NCBI GenBank assembly: GCA_022457065.1 | Contig: JAJGBQ010000003.1 | Coordinates: forward strand, 868,001 to 932,000 | Source of the DNA: Curvularia sp. ZM96 | Lineage: Eukaryota > Ascomycota > Dothideomycetes > Pleosporales > Pleosporaceae | Direction: 5' to 3' | DNA: 64,000 nt | Part shown: positions 23,819 through 35,082 of the stretch, in pieces | How the letters are laid out: every line of letters begins with the position of its first letter | Position numbering within the stretch: position 1 is the first letter of the stretch | Position numbers and translations under genes: made by a program | Notes under the pieces: generated by a model | What the model was told of the DNA's origin: nothing | Seen by the model: only the letters and a program-made list of their open reading frames with translations | The model's database searches: none

Positions 23819-25646
23819 TCACAGCTTAGCAGGCTTATCGAACGCAAAAAGTGACCGTCTACTCTTCTCGGCATCTTGCCATACCCATCCGCTCTTGCCC
23901 ACAACCTCTCCCGCACCACTAGCCATATATCTTAGCGTACTCTCGTCACCATGGTTCGCCAAAAAGCGCTTATTGTTGCTCTTCAGCCTCCCAACGATGT
24001 ATCCCCTCAAAGGCTTCCCATCGCGAGCAAACTCAACAGTATACGTTTCCACCACCGCCTCACCCCGAGCATCAGCCACCACCTCTGGCACATCCACATC
24101 CGTAATCTTCTCCGGAAGCGGGTTCTCCGTTGGATACTCACCATGCGCCCTCGGCTCTTTGCCAAGGATAACTACATACTGGTAACTCAGCACGCCTCCA
24201 TTGCACAGCACCATTGCCTTTTTATCCTTGCCTTCTCGAAGCCGTCTCGTCACCTCCGTAAAAGCATGCATCGAGTAATTGTTTCCCGCGCCGCCAAACG
24301 ACGTCAAGCCACCCAGCACTGTCAGCGGCTTCTCGCCTCCTGTCAGTGGCAGCTCGAGATGCTGGGCCGCGAGCTTGGGTACAATGGGGAAACAAGAGTA
24401 GATGTCGAAGATATCAACTTCATCCTTTCTTGTGTCCGATACACGCAGACTGGCGTCGATGGAGCGCGAAATGCTGGGTGATGAGTAGAAATTGGGGCGC
24501 CGCCAGAACTCGTCTGCATCGCGGGTTCCGGCGCCGCCGAGGGGGTAAATCCATTTGGAAGGGGGCACGCCGAGACGGGTGGCATGCGAGACGGAGGTTA
24601 TGAGGATGGCAGCGGCGAGGTTGACGGTGTTGAAAGCGTTCATCAGGAGGGGGTCTGTTGGCGTTAATGACGATTGTATGCAGGAGTTGCAGTCTTAGGC
24701 TATTGTGATCCAATGCCACAAGGTGAAGAGGGATAGAAGAGAAACCACATACAAGGATAACAAATCATCCTATTCCTTCCCCCAATTTTTGCGATCTCCT
24801 CTTCACTCGTCTTCTTACCATATCCCCACGCTACTTCGTTCTTCTCCGCTACACGTGCAAACTCAGCATACAACCTCGCGCTTTCTTGATGATTCTCCTG
24901 AATTGATTGTCCCCGATGCGCACGAAACCCATTTTCATACAACGGATAAACATGTATCGGCGCCCCAATCTTATGTATCGCACCGAGATCTAGGCTAAAT
25001 TAGTATTCACGAACCAAAACTGCCAGGGAAGGGACAACCAACTCTCTCCTAAATCACGACCCGTAGGCGAAAAAACTGACTCTACAGCCGTTGAAGGCTT
25101 TGTCCATCCCGGCGGCGGCAGTTTCTTTGCTGCGGCACAGGCAGATACTATGCAAGAGAAAGAAAACGTCAGCCAAACCCAATGCCTCCATTTTCCTCTT
25201 CATTCCCCACCAAGGTCCAGATCACGAAAAAAGAAAGAAAGAAAGAGGGAGATTTAAAACGCACACGAAGCCAACGCCTCACCCCCTGTGACAACCGCAA
25301 CCTCACACCCCCCTTGCGCCACCCTTCTCGCCGCCTCATCCACCATCTTCCCGGGCTTATCGCCTCCATGCTCCGAATACCTCTTCCACCTCACACTGTC
25401 TTTTACGCCCAGTTTCTCAGCCAGTAGGCCTGGGAGATCCGGGTACGGCCACGTCCACGTCTTGACGACATCGATGCTGTCAATAGCGGATTGCAGCTGA
25501 GAAACAGAAGATGGGGAAGCATCGGTCAGAGCGGAGAGTATGGCGTCATACATCAAGTCTGCGGGTTCTCTAGCCGAAGAGAGCGAGGTAGAGCGGTTTT
25601 TTATGTCGGCGACGCCTATGATAATGGGGGTGTTGGGGCGAACCAT
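23819..25646 (-). CDS. Thiolase-like protein (TLP1 / SCP2-thiolase family)
   Basis: Four exons (25646-25265, 25147-25043, 24989-24753, 24654-23819) give 519 aa. The N-terminus PIIIGVADIKNRS and the later LMYDAILSAL, VVTGGEALAS and IHKIGAPIHVYPLYENGFRA segments are those of the thiolase-fold proteins annotated as acetyl-CoA acetyltransferase-like. The C-terminal third (after LTSFGGAGNNYSMHAFTEVT) carries the extra domain seen in type 1 thiolase-like proteins (PLRGYIVGRLKSNNKRFLAN). Such proteins are thought to act on acyl-CoA, probably in peroxisomes or mitochondria. Here the usual nucleophile-containing motif is replaced by GEALAS-type sequence, so classical thiolase activity is doubtful. The 117-nt first intron uses a GTGCGT donor and the second a GTTGGT donor; both were fixed by frame and by continuity of the family motif. 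Confidence 0.8.
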
Positions 25647-26074
25647 TTTCTTTTTTTTCCTTCTCTTTCTTTGCGGGAATTATTCTGGACTGGGTGGGAG
25701 TGTTTTCTGTATAGTCCGGGTTTACTACGGCAGGAGTTCGGCTATATGGGCTTCTAGGGTTAATAGGCATTGTTGAATACAGGGAGATATGATTGGTGGG
25801 AGGAGGGGGAGAGGGGTGTAGTAGGTGCTTTGCCGAGGTAACTTGAATGAACGCGACGGTAGTTCGTGAAGTCGCGTCGAGACTAGAATCCCATGTTGAA
25901 CTACAGCAAATAGTTTTCGGATCGACTACCGTTTCGAACTTCATCAGCTAAACTTACTCTCTCGGCCAGAGGCACGTTCACTGTGATGGCGCTGTGTGTA
26001 GTCTCCCAGGTCACGTAGCTAGAACCACACCATCAAGCATCTTGATCTCGCAGGACAATGCCTTATATTCTTCC
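25647..26074. other. Promoter region of the thiolase-like gene and 3' flank of FAN1
   Basis: 428 bp. The stretch 25650-25680 is pyrimidine-rich on the plus strand (purine-rich on the gene strand). No convincing frame or motif otherwise. Confidence 0.5.
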
Positions 26075-28695
26075 TCAAACAACCTTGACCTCCTTCGCCA
26101 CCGCAGCACAAAGCTCTACCCTAACCCCCGCGCCAGAAAGCACATGAATCCAAAGTCTCTGCGTGTCACTCAGCCGATCATTCTCGCTCTTGACCTCTGC
26201 AAACTCAACTTCACCCTTACCCCCTCCTTCTCCAACTCTCCAGAGGAAAAGATCTGGAACACCACCACCCCTCTGCCCGTACTCCTGAGCCATGACTTTA
26301 CACACCATTGCGAGCGCTTCGCCATCAAAGCACTGGGCAATCTCGAGAAGATCGGCAACATCGTAGCTCCAGTCAAGGCCCACGACGCACGTCCGTCGCT
26401 CATGGTGGTCATTGTAGATTCTCTGGATGATACTTGGCGCGTCGCCGTTTGAAATCTCGTTCAGCCGGGCATTAATCTCGGAGATGCGCGAGGGGTAGAA
26501 GGCATCGGTATGCAAATCTAGTGGGCAAGTTTGATACGGTGTCTGAAATACGTTCGGCACGTATGTGAAGAGGACGTCAAAGAAGAGGTAGGCAAAGAGG
26601 GTTCGAATGATCCCGCCTTCACTGTGAAAGCCTTTCCAGCCTTGGTTCCGGTAATGCGACAGACACATTGCTTCAACTGAGCACTCGCCATCTTCCCGGG
26701 GGTCAATCCAGATCGTCTTTCCGCCGCGTCTGCCAGAGCTGGGATGTGGAGAGTTGCTTCGCTTTGAAGAAACTGGGACTTCACGCTCGATGCGTGTTCC
26801 TTCCATGGTGACTTCAACGGGCTTTGTCAAGCGCACGTGTGAAAAGTCATGTTGTAGTCGTTTCGGAAAGTTTAGAGACATTTCGAGTTTTGTGATGCGC
26901 TTCTGGAGATCATAGTGATGGATAATATGCACAAGGTTGTCCTGTAGACCATCTTCACATGTCTGCAGTGCAATCAGCTTCCAATGCTTCTTTTGCTTCT
27001 CTGCACTCCTGTTTTCTGCATCGGTAAGCGCCGCCATATAGTGCTCTTCGAGAAGTGCTTTGCGCTGGTACCACGCCCCTCTCCGCGAGTGATGGAACAG
27101 CCGCTGGCGCAACAGCTCAGTCACAATCTCATGTTCACGTTTGTGTTCTTTCCGGCGCCTGAGTACGTCCAGCGCTTTATGAATAATGCGTGTGTACACC
27201 CAGGCTGGTGAAAGCCGACGCAGATACGAGCCCTCGCCGCTGTGGTAGACGCTGTCCTCTTTTTCCTGTTCCTCTTTGACAAGTACCCGCCAGCGGGGAT
27301 ATATTTCCTCAAATGTGTCCAAGATTTCCTGATAACCTTTCTCCGTCGGTCTGCCACTAAACTCTAAGATGTTGTCTATTCGGTACTGAGTGCGGATGGA
27401 CGCCTCATACTCCAACAGCAACGACCGTGAAGCGAAGATGTTCGCTGACCGAGAGACAATATACTCGGGAAAGTTCCTGCGTGCTATCTTGGCCAGGATG
27501 ATGGTAGTGAGTGACTTTTCTGTCCACTCAGTCGACCGATAAAAGACAAGATGAACACGCTCAAAGAGCTTCAGAGGTGCTAATGAGAGCCGTATACACG
27601 AACCCATTTCCTGCATGATCCTGCGTGTAAAATGCGCATCGCGGTTATCATCATCCGAAAGGTCAGCTTCAGGCTCCGGCTCCACGTCTGGTGTCTCTGG
27701 TCGTGATCTAGACGCAGACGATCCTCTGGACACCTCCGAATCTGAACGCTTCAGTCCAACATAGCCGAGACCAGTTTGCTTCTGGCTCGTGCGTCGCAAA
27801 GCCTTCAGAAGCTCACTCTTGTTCTTCCCTTTGATTTTGGCATCTCTTGCAAGAACCTTGAGTTCGTCGAGTTTCATCAACGAAGACGCCTCTTCAAGTG
27901 TGCTTATCTCTTCTTCAGACCGATCAGCAAACGTAAATGAAGCGCCCAGTGTAGTCCCAGCTGGTGCTTCCAGCTCGCCGGGATGCGACTCGACTTTGGA
28001 GGAAGATGTAGGCAGTTCGTGTGTGCGCTGCAGCCTCTCAGCTGCCACGTCTAGGTCCGAGATATCGTCATGATAGCCAAGATTCTTTATTCGATGCCAG
28101 GCAGACGTCTTCCGCAAGAACAGTCGTACATATCTGCAGTCCAGCGTCAGAATTGGGACATGCACGTTTGTAGCGTTCGCACTCACAAGTACTGTGCTTC
28201 ATAGTCCATGTCCCGCCATATTCGAAAGACTTCTGTCTCGGCTTCGTCAAAAAGATGTCCTTCCTCGTCTAAAACAGTATCCAGTGCCAAGTTGAATGCG
28301 TCGACATAGAGAGAACTCTTGCCCCTGATCCATGCACGCTTTTCTAAGCGCTCGTTGGTATCTTCTGGTTTATTCTTCTCCAACGCCTTGTAGGCTTCGT
28401 ATTCCTTGATGGCGTCATCGCCCGTGTTCACGTCTGGCAATGCACTCTCCAAGTCTGTTTTATGCTCCGTTTCCTCTTCTTTTACCTCTACACGCGTGCC
28501 ATCATCCTCGGAATCATGTACATTGCGTTTCACCTTTTTGCGCGGTGTAGGCGGGGCCTTTTTCGGGCTGTCATCAGTCTTCTGACGCTTGGCCGGTTGG
28601 TCCTGTTCGCCGTCAAAGTTTGTGGATTTCGGGTGCTTAATGAACCGAGTGATCATCTGATTGTGAACGGAAAGGCTCCGGGGATTAAGGGCCAT
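26075..28695 (-). CDS. fan1: FAN1-type structure-specific nuclease (VRR-NUC)
   Basis: Two exons (28695-28187, 28133-26075; intron 53 nt) give 855 aa. The N-terminus is disordered with a basic stretch (AKRQKTDDSPKKAPPTPRKK) fitting a nuclear localisation signal. A SAP-like DNA-binding helix pair lies at about 250-285 (SLMKLDELKVLARDAKIKGK). A helical TPR-like region spans the middle. The C-terminal VRR-NUC domain has the PD-(D/E)XK residues visible as D797 (VPDLFLW) and E816-x-K818 (EFAEVK), followed by SDTQRLW. FAN1 cuts 5' flaps and unhooks interstrand crosslinks in DNA repair. Unlike human FAN1, no N-terminal CCHC ubiquitin-binding zinc finger is visible. A CACGTG and a TGACGTCA element sit just upstream. 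Confidence 0.9.
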
Positions 28696-29955
28696 GTCTG
28701 GAGTCGCAGCAAGCTGCTGCGTGACTCCATCGGTTCAAGGCAGCCTTGCCACAGGAGAAGACGCGATCTCCCCATGATCGCGGTGTCACGTGAACGCTAA
28801 CTTATTCCGGTGTAAAGCCGTGACGTCAATGGACGAGAACCAAGGGCGTTGGAGACAGACACAGTCAGTCATCAATGGCCTCCGAAACTGCCCAATGCAG
28901 CATAATCTCCAAAACGCATCCGCCGGTTGCTTGCCTCTTTCATCGAAAAACAAATTCCACTGTGCATTGATTTTATTGCTATGCCAAGGCTTACCAAAGG
29001 CTTCCATGTTGGAGATCAATAATATTGGAGGCATCTCCACATCTTCCCCATGGATGCAGCGTACTCCTATTCACGCAACACCTGCCGAGTTTGTCTTGAC
29101 TAGGGTATTTCTAACAAATAGCTGACCATCTCGTTTTGATGCCGTTACGCTTGACAAGTCGAAGGCGACGATGATTCGAGAGATCCCCTAAAGTTTCTTC
29201 CTAGCCTTTGCCACTGCAATCCTCCAACTTCGCTAGATTGGAGATGGCAACGCCACATCTGCAAGGACACAGGGGCTTCATCAACTCGCCGATACCACTT
29301 CTAGCAACATGTCCCCCTGAAACCCAACGTGACTATCCTCTTGCTCTCTAAAATCCTCAAAGTTGTCCTGAGCATGCTTTGATCAACATGATGATCCTCC
29401 TATCCACACATCCAAAGCCATGTGTTTGGTGCCTTAATCAACCTGAACGGATGGAACCAGTTGGAAAGCATGTAGTTGGTCTAAGGATATAGTGGACATC
29501 CGCCTCTTTGTTGTTGCTAAATACCACGTGGAGAAGGCTGGTGGCCCTACGTAACGTGCCCTGGTTTAAGCAACCAAATTTCATCTCCGGGATCCTTAAC
29601 TCTGTGCGTGTTCAGGTTACCAACGAGATGAAAAGTCGCCTTCCGATGATCTCATCAAGCCCAGCGGGGTGGTACCATTCAGGTCGGACCTTGCTGACAC
29701 GGTAAAGGCCGGATACAATATCGGGTTGTTCCTGGCAGTGTTGCCGATTGTTCTGCATCGAGACAGACAGGATATGTGTCTGGTAACGATATGCTTCGCC
29801 ATACGCTACTGGATGTTATCCGCTGACTGTGACTGTCTTATCACCCTCAACTAGTGCGTATAGCTGTAGAGGTGTGGGCCCTTCAAGTACGCCAAAACTG
29901 TTAGCGACTATCGTGAAGGTCGGAGGAAGAGATGTATACACCCTTTGAGCATATA
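28696..29955. other. 1.26-kb intergenic region
   Basis: Promoter side of FAN1 and 3' side of the transcription-factor gene. Apart from the two palindromic elements at 28787 and 28821, I see only short frames (for example 28790-29125 plus) without motifs. Confidence 0.5.
28787..28828. promoter_or_regulatory. E-box and CRE-like elements upstream of FAN1
   Basis: CACGTG at 28787-28792 and the palindrome TGACGTCA at 28821-28828, 92 and 126 bp upstream of the FAN1 start. They match consensus sites for bHLH and ATF/CREB bZIP factors. Occupancy is an inference. Confidence 0.35.
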
Positions 29956-32164
29956 TCAGCGTTTTTGAGACATACATGCAAACCCGTGGCCACCTCCAAA
30001 GTTGAACATCTGGTTTGAAGTTCCTGTCGTGGTTTCATCGCCTGCATTGAATGGATGTGTCTGTTCCTCATTCGAGTGATGGTGACCGAGACTAAGAGTA
30101 GCCCAGTTGATACTTTCCCATGCATCCAAGTCTGGCTCGGCGACGTGGTGTTGCAAAGGTCCGATGGGGCTGTTGGCGTCTTCAGCTTTGAAGGGCGCTT
30201 CAAAGTATGGCGCAAGCCTACGTACAAGACAAGATCATATATAAGCAAACGAATGCATTGGTAGGATGTTGTGGTCATCTAACCTGAGATTAACAACCCC
30301 TTCCCATAGGTGACATACAGCTCCATCCAGCTTGTAGCTGACCCAGCCACACAGGTGGAGTCGTTCGAGGAGCATTTTCGCCGATAGTACACCGAATTCT
30401 GCGCAAGCGAGCGACGTCTGATAGATGAACCAAGGGGTTTCCGGTGAAGGTTCAGCCGATATCGCACCAATGGACAAGATCCAGAGTAAGAGGTCGGGAC
30501 AGTTTTGCCACTCGGTTCGGATAGTGCAGTTCAATGCTTTCTCGAGGCGCTTGCTCGCAGCAAAGTGGAGCAGGTGAACATGTGACTGGACCTTCATCGC
30601 TTCTGTGGTGCGCACAGTGAATATCAGCAATGCAACGCATAGCGCATCTTCAAGAGGTGTGACGAGGTGTTCGTTTTCCCTTAGCCATGCTAGTAGCGAG
30701 CATTCCAAGACGCAGGCAAAGTTCTGGATATCGAGCGGATCGAGCGGGCTTTCGGGGTCACCAAACCAGACGTTGAGATCGGCGATTAGCACGAGCACTG
30801 ATTCAACCAAGGAGATGAGCGAAGACTTGACACCTGCGTAACGACAGTAGTTGGTCAAATGGTGTGATATCTTGGGTCGGTAGCCTGGAGGGTGGCGGGG
30901 GAAGATTGCTGTGCTGATGAAGTCCAAGGTTGAGAGATTTGGGGCTTGAAAGGAAGCAACAGCATGAGCGGTCGAGTGCCTAGTGCCCAGTAAGCACATG
31001 TCCACCCAGTTCAGGTAGCGTTGTGGGGGGAGAAGGTGTTCACCCACCAAAGCATAAAAGCCTGAAGGATGCGATTCGTCTTGATCGCATCAAGTCCTCC
31101 GCGCAATTGCACCATTCTCTGCAGTCCCCTCTGGTGTATCTGGAGCTGTGCCATGTGATCCTCCTCAAGCCTAAAAGTCGGTAACAACAAGCTTTCCTCG
31201 ACGGTAAGCAGATTGAAGACGGCGCCAATATTGGCATCGGAAATACCCTCTGGAGTTAGAATCGCGGCATTCACCGCAGCGATTGCCTGGGCTCGGTGGT
31301 ACAGAATCGTTTCGATGTTGCCTTTGCCAAAGACATAAGCATGCAACGCTATGGTGGCGAGGAGACTATGCATAAAGCCTTGATTACTGATCGCGGTGCC
31401 GAACCAATCTGATTTCATGAGCGTAGAACGATGGCGAATGTCGACTGCGATGATTCCCGGGGCCATCTCGGTGGAGACTGCATCGTGGTTAGTGTTGTCG
31501 TCTCCACAAGCGTTTTTGCAAACCCTTGTATGGTAATGTTCTCAATGCGGTGCTCACGGTCCTTCCCGCAGATGCTGACCCGACCGGCTTCAGCCTTGGA
31601 CACACGAAAATCCCGAACAGGGTACGCCGTACCACCGCGTCGGTATTCTGGAACCCATGAACCAAAAGAAATGCAGGGATACCACTTACAGTGCCTCAAA
31701 AGTTCGGATATACCTCGCGTGACCTCGACTGACGACGTCCGAAAAGGATCAAAGCATTCGTTGCTTGGATCTTCTATAGGCGCAGGGTTCTGCAGCAAAC
31801 ATCTTGGACATAGCCGCTCGCCGGGGCGACAGAGGAAAGCATGGCAGTCGGGGCAAACGTCTCTTCTCGCCAGTGCGTAGTCGCTGCTGTCCTGAGGAGG
31901 AAAGTAATCAGATCTATTTGGCAAGACTGGAGGGCTTGGCGTTGCTGTGTTAGGCGTGTGTGTCAGAGGAGAGGTGCCGACGCTGTTTGGACTTGTGCTC
32001 TCCGGGCTTCCGGTCTTTCTTTGCTTTGCGGCGTGCTTGCTTGTAGACCATGGGTTCTTCCTGCGCGCATTCTGCATAACAAAAGAACGAGCATTGCGGC
32101 GGCCTTGGCGAGATGTCTTTGCCTGAGCAGCGTCGACGAACAGAAAGTCTTGTTGTTGAGGCAT
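29956..32164 (-). CDS. Fungal_trans_2-type transcriptional regulator with a Cys-rich N-terminus
   Basis: Four exons (32164-31690, 31477-31048, 30979-30284, 30217-29956) give 620 aa. The N-terminal QNARRKNPWSTSKHAAKQRK motif is shared with the group of fungal regulators often labelled tachykinin-like / fungal-specific transcription factor. The body (VDIRHRSTLMKSDWFGTAIS, FMHSLLATIALHAYVFGKGN) is the conserved helical domain of PF11951-type proteins. There is no Zn(II)2Cys6 motif; instead CPDCHAFLCRPGERLCPRC (about residues 105-123) has paired cysteines. The first intron is long (212 nt). The last exon (29956-30217) is reached through a 66-nt intron; ignoring it gives a short spurious tail. The end is Asn/Gly-rich (QMFNFGGGHGF). 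A nuclear regulator is likely; its targets are unknown. Confidence 0.75.
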
Positions 32165-33358
32165 GATGGGCTAAGGCCGCAAGCGCCGTCTTTGGCCTCA
32201 GCTGGCGCCCGCTGGCCCTTGGACACTCGCTCCTCACAGGACCAGCAGTGCGCCGTTTTGGCCTGCGCAGAGGGGGGTGGTGAGGGTGGTGGGGCTCAGC
32301 AGGGCGTAAATGGGAGAAGGGAACGGGTAGTGACCAGGTCGGAATTTCCTAATCGATGCTCGGCTGCCAACATTTTGATTCTGCCATGTGTCGAATCGAC
32401 GCTGGGTTGGGGTTGACTCGTCCTGGTGGATGGGTGCGGCCGTGGAGGGGGCCTGGAGAAGTGGAAACTATCAAGGACCTGATTTGTATTAGACTGCCGA
32501 AGCGATGGCGGGTGGGCCTTTGTCGGCGGGCGCCCTGGACCCTTGAGAGACGGCAGTATCGAGGCGACGCCTGCCCTGGTGTTTTATAGCCGGATGCAAG
32601 GCCGTTCCAAGGACAACGACGAAGAAGCAGGGTCCCGGCTTATATGTAGGTAAGGCTGCAAAAATAGCATCACGGCGGATGGCCCGTGGCTACGGCTGCA
32701 TTTGCATGGGATGGGCTCTGGCGAGCATGGCGCTTGTGCTGGAATGGACGGCAGGCGTGCGTATCTGGGACGTCCCACGTAGCGTTGCATCCGGAATGGC
32801 CACTGGGTAGATGAAGGAGCAGTCAGAGCAGTGGTGGGAATAGTCGCAGTCGTCTTCGCTTGGAGCACACGGAGACGGTGCAGGCGCCACCTGCCTGCTG
32901 CCACACGGCTGCGGCGTCGAACGGATGCAGGAGAAGCAGAAGAAGCAGACAGAGGCAGTGTTCGAGGCAGACTTCTTTGGCTCGCCTCGTGTGTGTCGTG
33001 CGTCCCGGCCAGGTGGTGTGCTGATGGGCCAAACGAGTACGCATCGCTTGGCTTTCCGGAATGGCTCGGACTCGGTATGCGGCGACCGTTGGCACCAACG
33101 ACATGGCCGCCCTCGATCGTCGCCGTCCTGACGTGAGTATTATGTGAAGAGGGTGTTTCCGTAGCGCACGCACAAGGCGACGAGCCAAGCAGCAGAGAGC
33201 CACCGACGCCAGCAGTCTCTGGGTAAGCGCAACGGTCCGCGCGTTCGTACGCCGGCTGCATCTCTTGTGCTCGCGCGCGTCATGTCGGCAGCCCGTCTCT
33301 TTACAGGCACGCTGCATGTGCCATTGCAACCCGTGGTGGCGTATCGTCTCTCTTGACC
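32165..33358. other. Divergent promoter region, transcription factor / ZIP transporter
   Basis: About 1.2 kb, GC-rich, with many overlapping open frames on both strands (for example 32584-33261 minus and 31841-32416 plus) whose Arg/Ser/Cys-rich composition looks like random GC-rich translation. No TATA box was obvious. Confidence 0.5.
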
Positions 33359-34782
33359 ATGCTGTCTTCCCTGGCCCTCTCGGACATACCCGCCCACGTC
33401 CTGCACGCCGAATTGCTGCGCAGACAACACGAGGATGACGTTGATGGCCGCCCCAAGTGCGAGACCAAGGGCGGCAAGGGGCAATACAACACGGCGCTGC
33501 ATGTCTTTGCCCTGCTGCTCATTCTAGCCCTGAGCACCGCTGGTTCGTCTGCCTGCTACTCGCACTTGCATCGCTGACTCCTGCCACAGCCTGCTCCTTC
33601 CCAATCATCGTCAAGCGCTTTCCTTCGATCCCCGTCCCCCACCAGTTCCTCTTCATCTCCAGACACTTTGGCACCGGCGTCCTGATAGCCACCGCCTTCG
33701 TCCACCTGCTGCCCACCGCCTTCGAGTCCCTGACCCATCCATGTCTTCCTCACTTCTGGAACAAGCGCTATCCGGCCATGCCGGGCCTCGTCGCCATGAC
33801 AGCCGTCTTCGTCGTCGTGGGCATTGAGATGTTTTTTGCCTCGCGCGGGGCCGGCCATGTGCATTCGACGGGCTACGAGAACCTGGGCCTTGACGCCTCG
33901 CAGAATGGCTCGCGTCCAGCACACAAGCGGAGCCACAGCTACGGCATGTACAGCAGCGGCACGTCAGGCACTCACGGCCTTGCCCCAGGCATCATGCTAC
34001 ATGACGTCGAGTCATCAACCAACTTGATGGCGGGACGATCTCCCTCAATCGCCGTCGTATCTCCCACTACCCCTGCCATGCCCGTCGAGGCACGCTCTCG
34101 AGAGCCAATGGACGACGATGACGACGATGATGATGATTCAGACTTGGACATTACTCGGGAGGAGCTTGCTCGTCAGGACGCCGAGGATTCAGAAGACGAA
34201 TCTCGTCTGTTACCAGGCCCTGACGCCCGCCAGCAACGCAGTCATGCCCATGGAGAGTCGACCAATAGTCCAGAAAAGACGGAAGCTCAGAACCAGAAGC
34301 TTCTGCTGCAATGCTTGCTACTTGAGGCTGGCATTCTCTTCCACTCCGTCTTCATAGGCATGGCGGTTTCAGTAGCAACCGGTACCGCCTTTGTCGTACT
34401 TCTCACAGCCATATCCTTTCACCAAACATTTGAAGGATTCGCCCTCGGTGCAAGGATCAGCGCCATCCGCTTCCCAGCTGGATCACCCAAACCCTGGCTC
34501 ATGGCATTGGCCTATGGCACGACGACACCCATTGGTCAGGCCATAGGATTAGCTATCCACACGCTATACGACCCTGCAAGTGAAGCCGGCCTGCTAACTG
34601 TGGGGTTCATGAACGCTATATCAAGCGGTCTGCTTCTATTCGCTGGTCTGGTCGAGCTTCTTGCGGAGGATTTCCTCAGCGATGAGAGCTACGTCACTCT
34701 GCGTGGCAAGCGACGACTGCAGGCGTGCGCTAGTGTTGTCGGAGGGGCGTTTCTCATGGCACTTGTCGGTGCATGGGCATAA
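33359..34782 (+). CDS. ZIP-family zinc (metal) transporter
   Basis: Two exons (33359-33542, 33590-34782; intron 47 nt, donor GTTCGT) give 458 aa. The first ATG at 33359 begins MLSSLALSDIPAHVLHAELL. Hydrophobic helices follow at once (YNTALHVFALLLILALSTA), then FGTGVLIATAFVHLLP with the conserved metal-site histidine. The long loop between helices 3 and 4 (about residues 150-290) is acidic, with a run of nine aspartates. The signature helices HSVFIGMAVSVATGT and HQTFEGFALGARI contain the metal-binding His/Glu residues of the ZIP family. The C-terminus is hydrophobic (VVGGAFLMALVGAWA). ZIP proteins bring zinc or iron into the cytosol, across the plasma membrane or out of vacuoles. The closest named fungal groups are the ZRT1/ZRT2 proteins, but I do not assign one. 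Confidence 0.9.
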
Positions 34783-35082
34783 AATTGTCGTCGTTGTTCT
34801 TCGTACTTGCTAGCGTTTCATGCATCTCTCGGGCGTTGTGGCTGATGGCATGCAGCCTTTTCTGCTTCGTAATCACTTTCGCCCCCTGCGATCGACCCGT
34901 GCAGGCTCAATCGCGGGTTGGATCAGGACGTATCGCGTATCACCGAAACCAATATCCCCTTTGTGGGACGATATCAGGATACTTGACCAAACACGACCAC
35001 CAGTATCCCTTAGATCAGGCCACTTTGGCATTTTTTCTCTCTTTTGCAATTTCGATCCACGGCCGTTACAGCCGCGAGCTAT
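34783..35082. other. Convergent 3' region, ZIP / ChaC
   Basis: 300 bp between convergent stop codons. No feature seen other than a T-rich run near 35025-35050. Confidence 0.5.

Noticed and set aside
31000..31050. Apparent frameshift in the transcription-regulator gene
   Set aside because: No acceptor exists at the first frame change, but a 68-nt intron (31047-30980, donor GTGGGT, acceptor CACTAG) restores the frame, so it is not a broken gene.
32584..33261. 225-codon minus-strand frame between the regulator and the ZIP gene
   Set aside because: Arg/Ser/Cys-rich composition, overlapping open frames on both strands, and location in a shared promoter suggest chance in GC-rich DNA.
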